64,000 nt of DNA, taken from positions 1,674,001-1,738,000 of the forward strand of contig OAPG01000002.1 of NCBI GenBank assembly GCA_900208305.1, given 5' to 3'. Origin of the DNA: Melanopsichium pennsylvanicum (taxonomy: Eukaryota; Basidiomycota; Ustilaginomycetes; Ustilaginales). Below, piece after piece: positions 62,891 through 64,000 of the stretch (positions are counted from its first letter, which is position 1; the number at the start of each line of letters is the position of its first letter). The notes under the pieces were generated by a model, which was given only the letters and a program-made list of their open reading frames with translations, had not been told where the DNA came from and did not search any database. The position numbers and the translations under genes are program-made.

Positions 62891-63124
62891 GGTGAAAGCA
62901 GCGACCTTGCTCGCGGGACAATATCAAGCGGTGGACGGTTGAAAAAAGAGGGAACAGTAGAAAGCTGCAAGCTGTTTGAATGATGCAGTGCTTCTCTCTA
63001 GACTCCTCGCTCGCGTCACGTGCATCTGCAGTGAGAACCCGATTCCAGTGTCTGAGACAAGAAAATCGACCGATTGATCCAATGAAGATCCCACCGTGTT
63101 GTTCACACCTTGATCTAGTCAAGA

Positions 63125-63147
63125 TACAGTAACGTTAATTTACAGTA
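63125..63147. repeat. Dispersed palindromic motif, copy 6
   Basis: TACAGTAA, CGTTAA core, then TTTACAGTA. Same family as the copies at 3895 and 36752. Confidence 0.5.
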
Positions 63148-63452
63148 CAGTGGGTGCAGGCTCCAGTACATTAGGAACTTGACATAAAGCTGCAGCCCCT
63201 TTCATGAAAAGTAGGAGCTGTTGCTCTGAATGGAAGGTTGCGCTTCCTGTGGGGGACGGTGATATCTGCCGTAGAAGGATGCGGACACAAGTAAAAGTGC
63301 AGATGGTACCTGGACAAGCAGAAGTGAGCTTCCAACACCACTTAACTTGTTGTTACACATTCATTTCTCTCTTGTCGTGTGTCTTGGATCATATGCTCTG
63401 TGTGAGATGTAACAAGCAAGCTACTTTAGTTGTCGGTCGCTTCAATCCGTCA

Positions 63453-63480
63453 CTCGAAATGCACTCTCGAAATGCACTCT
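63453..63480. repeat. Tandem duplication of CTCGAAATGCACT
   Basis: Two adjacent exact copies of a 13-bp unit, CTCGAAATGCACT, in intergenic DNA. No function evident. Confidence 0.6.
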
Positions 63481-63528
63481 CTCGTTCCCAAAATCATGCG
63501 CGTCCAATTTCCCGCAATGTGATAATGG

Positions 63529-63542
63529 TAAAGTAATTTACA
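63529..63542. repeat. Dispersed palindromic motif, copy 7 (partial)
   Basis: GGTAAAGTAATTTACAG contains the inverted GTAAA/TTTAC core of the motif without full outer arms. Confidence 0.35.
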
Positions 63543-64000
63543 GAGCAGACTAGTCTCTGCTTTTTCGCTTCGCTTTCCGTACAGCCTCCGCAACACTGTG
63601 TCTGACTGGCTACCCACTCTACCCTAAATGCCCCCTTTTGGGCCTGAACTATTGTGTGTCACATACAGGCATCACACCCCTAACATGACTTGAAATTTTG
63701 ATGTCCTGTGCAAGCACACAGCTGTGTTCATCCCAGCCCACACACCGCACCCACGACATCCTCCACGCTTCACGCCAGCCAGGTCCAATTTTGCAAATTT
63801 CAATAATCACACTGCAGTGTCCACTCACCCACCAATTGTCCTTCTAAGTACGTATTCCTGCGTCACGCTCTCAACACCCGAGCCTTGTCTCGGTTTCTCG
63901 GTCCTCAACCACCATCCTCTACACTACGTCGGTAGAATAGAGCTGCGCGCGACACAGTTCTCTGTTCCTTCATCTGTCATTTGATCCAAGTTCATCCCTT

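Larger units (their letters stand above)
62891..64000. other. Intergenic region at the right end
   Basis: About 1.1 kb upstream of NAA10. It holds two palindromic motif copies (63125-63147 and 63529-63542), a 13-bp tandem duplication (63453-63480) and a C/T/A-rich plus strand after 63700 that may be the leader of a gene beyond the window. No gene is supported. Confidence 0.4.

Overview
This is a stretch of nuclear DNA from a filamentous or dimorphic fungus, most likely a smut fungus or close relative (Basidiomycota, Ustilaginomycotina). The evidence: single-copy eukaryotic housekeeping genes, mostly intronless long reading frames with a few short GT-AG introns, long pyrimidine-rich leaders, Ser-rich insertions in conserved proteins, and fungal-type proteins such as an expansin-like secreted protein. 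The species cannot be named from the sequence alone. No bacterial, plasmid, phage or CRISPR features are visible, and I see no convincing tRNA, rRNA or intact transposon.

I support 21 protein genes. Left part (0-16 kb): RNA polymerase I subunit Rpa43 (-), Ran GTPase (+), 14-3-3 protein (+, 3 exons), AP-2 alpha adaptin (+), a seven-knuckle CCHC zinc-finger protein of the CNBP/Gis2 type (+, with an 11-nt exon) and an uncharacterised protein (-). Middle (18-35 kb): mitochondrial thioredoxin (+, 2 exons), Pol I initiation factor Rrn3 (-), a GNL3/Grn1-like nucleolar GTPase-fold protein with degraded nucleotide motifs (+), a STIMATE-family membrane protein (+), an uncharacterised multi-pass membrane protein (-), a small predicted secreted protein (+, 2 exons), tubulin cofactor E (-) and an expansin-like secreted protein (+). 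A gene-free stretch of about 7.1 kb follows (35.3-42.4 kb). Right part (42-63 kb): a Rho guanine-nucleotide exchange factor (+), mitochondrial inner membrane protease Imp1 (+), a cis-prenyltransferase for dolichol synthesis (-), a probable AP-1/clathrin accessory protein (+), a large protein with a hidden, interrupted RNase H fold (+), a large CNH-like protein (-) and N-alpha-acetyltransferase Naa10/Ard1 (-, 3 exons).

The genes do not form one pathway, but three themes recur. Rpa43, Rrn3 and the GNL3-like protein all serve ribosome production, and Rrn3 and Rpa43 are known to contact each other in Pol I initiation. AP-2 alpha, the Laa2/aftiphilin-like protein, the RhoGEF and tubulin cofactor E belong to trafficking and cytoskeleton. 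The small secreted protein and the expansin-like protein, which flank tubulin cofactor E, are the two candidates for action outside the cell.

The most interesting observations are: (1) a divergent RNase H domain that lacks its first catalytic aspartate and is split by an Arg/Asp/Tyr-rich insertion of about 155 residues; (2) a palindromic motif close to TACAGTAAATTTACAGTA that recurs only between genes; (3) an 11-nt micro-exon inside a zinc knuckle; (4) a GNL3-like protein whose P-loop lysine is replaced; and (5) a previously hidden two-exon secreted protein. Intron positions were set by reading frame, splice consensus and family similarity, without transcript data.
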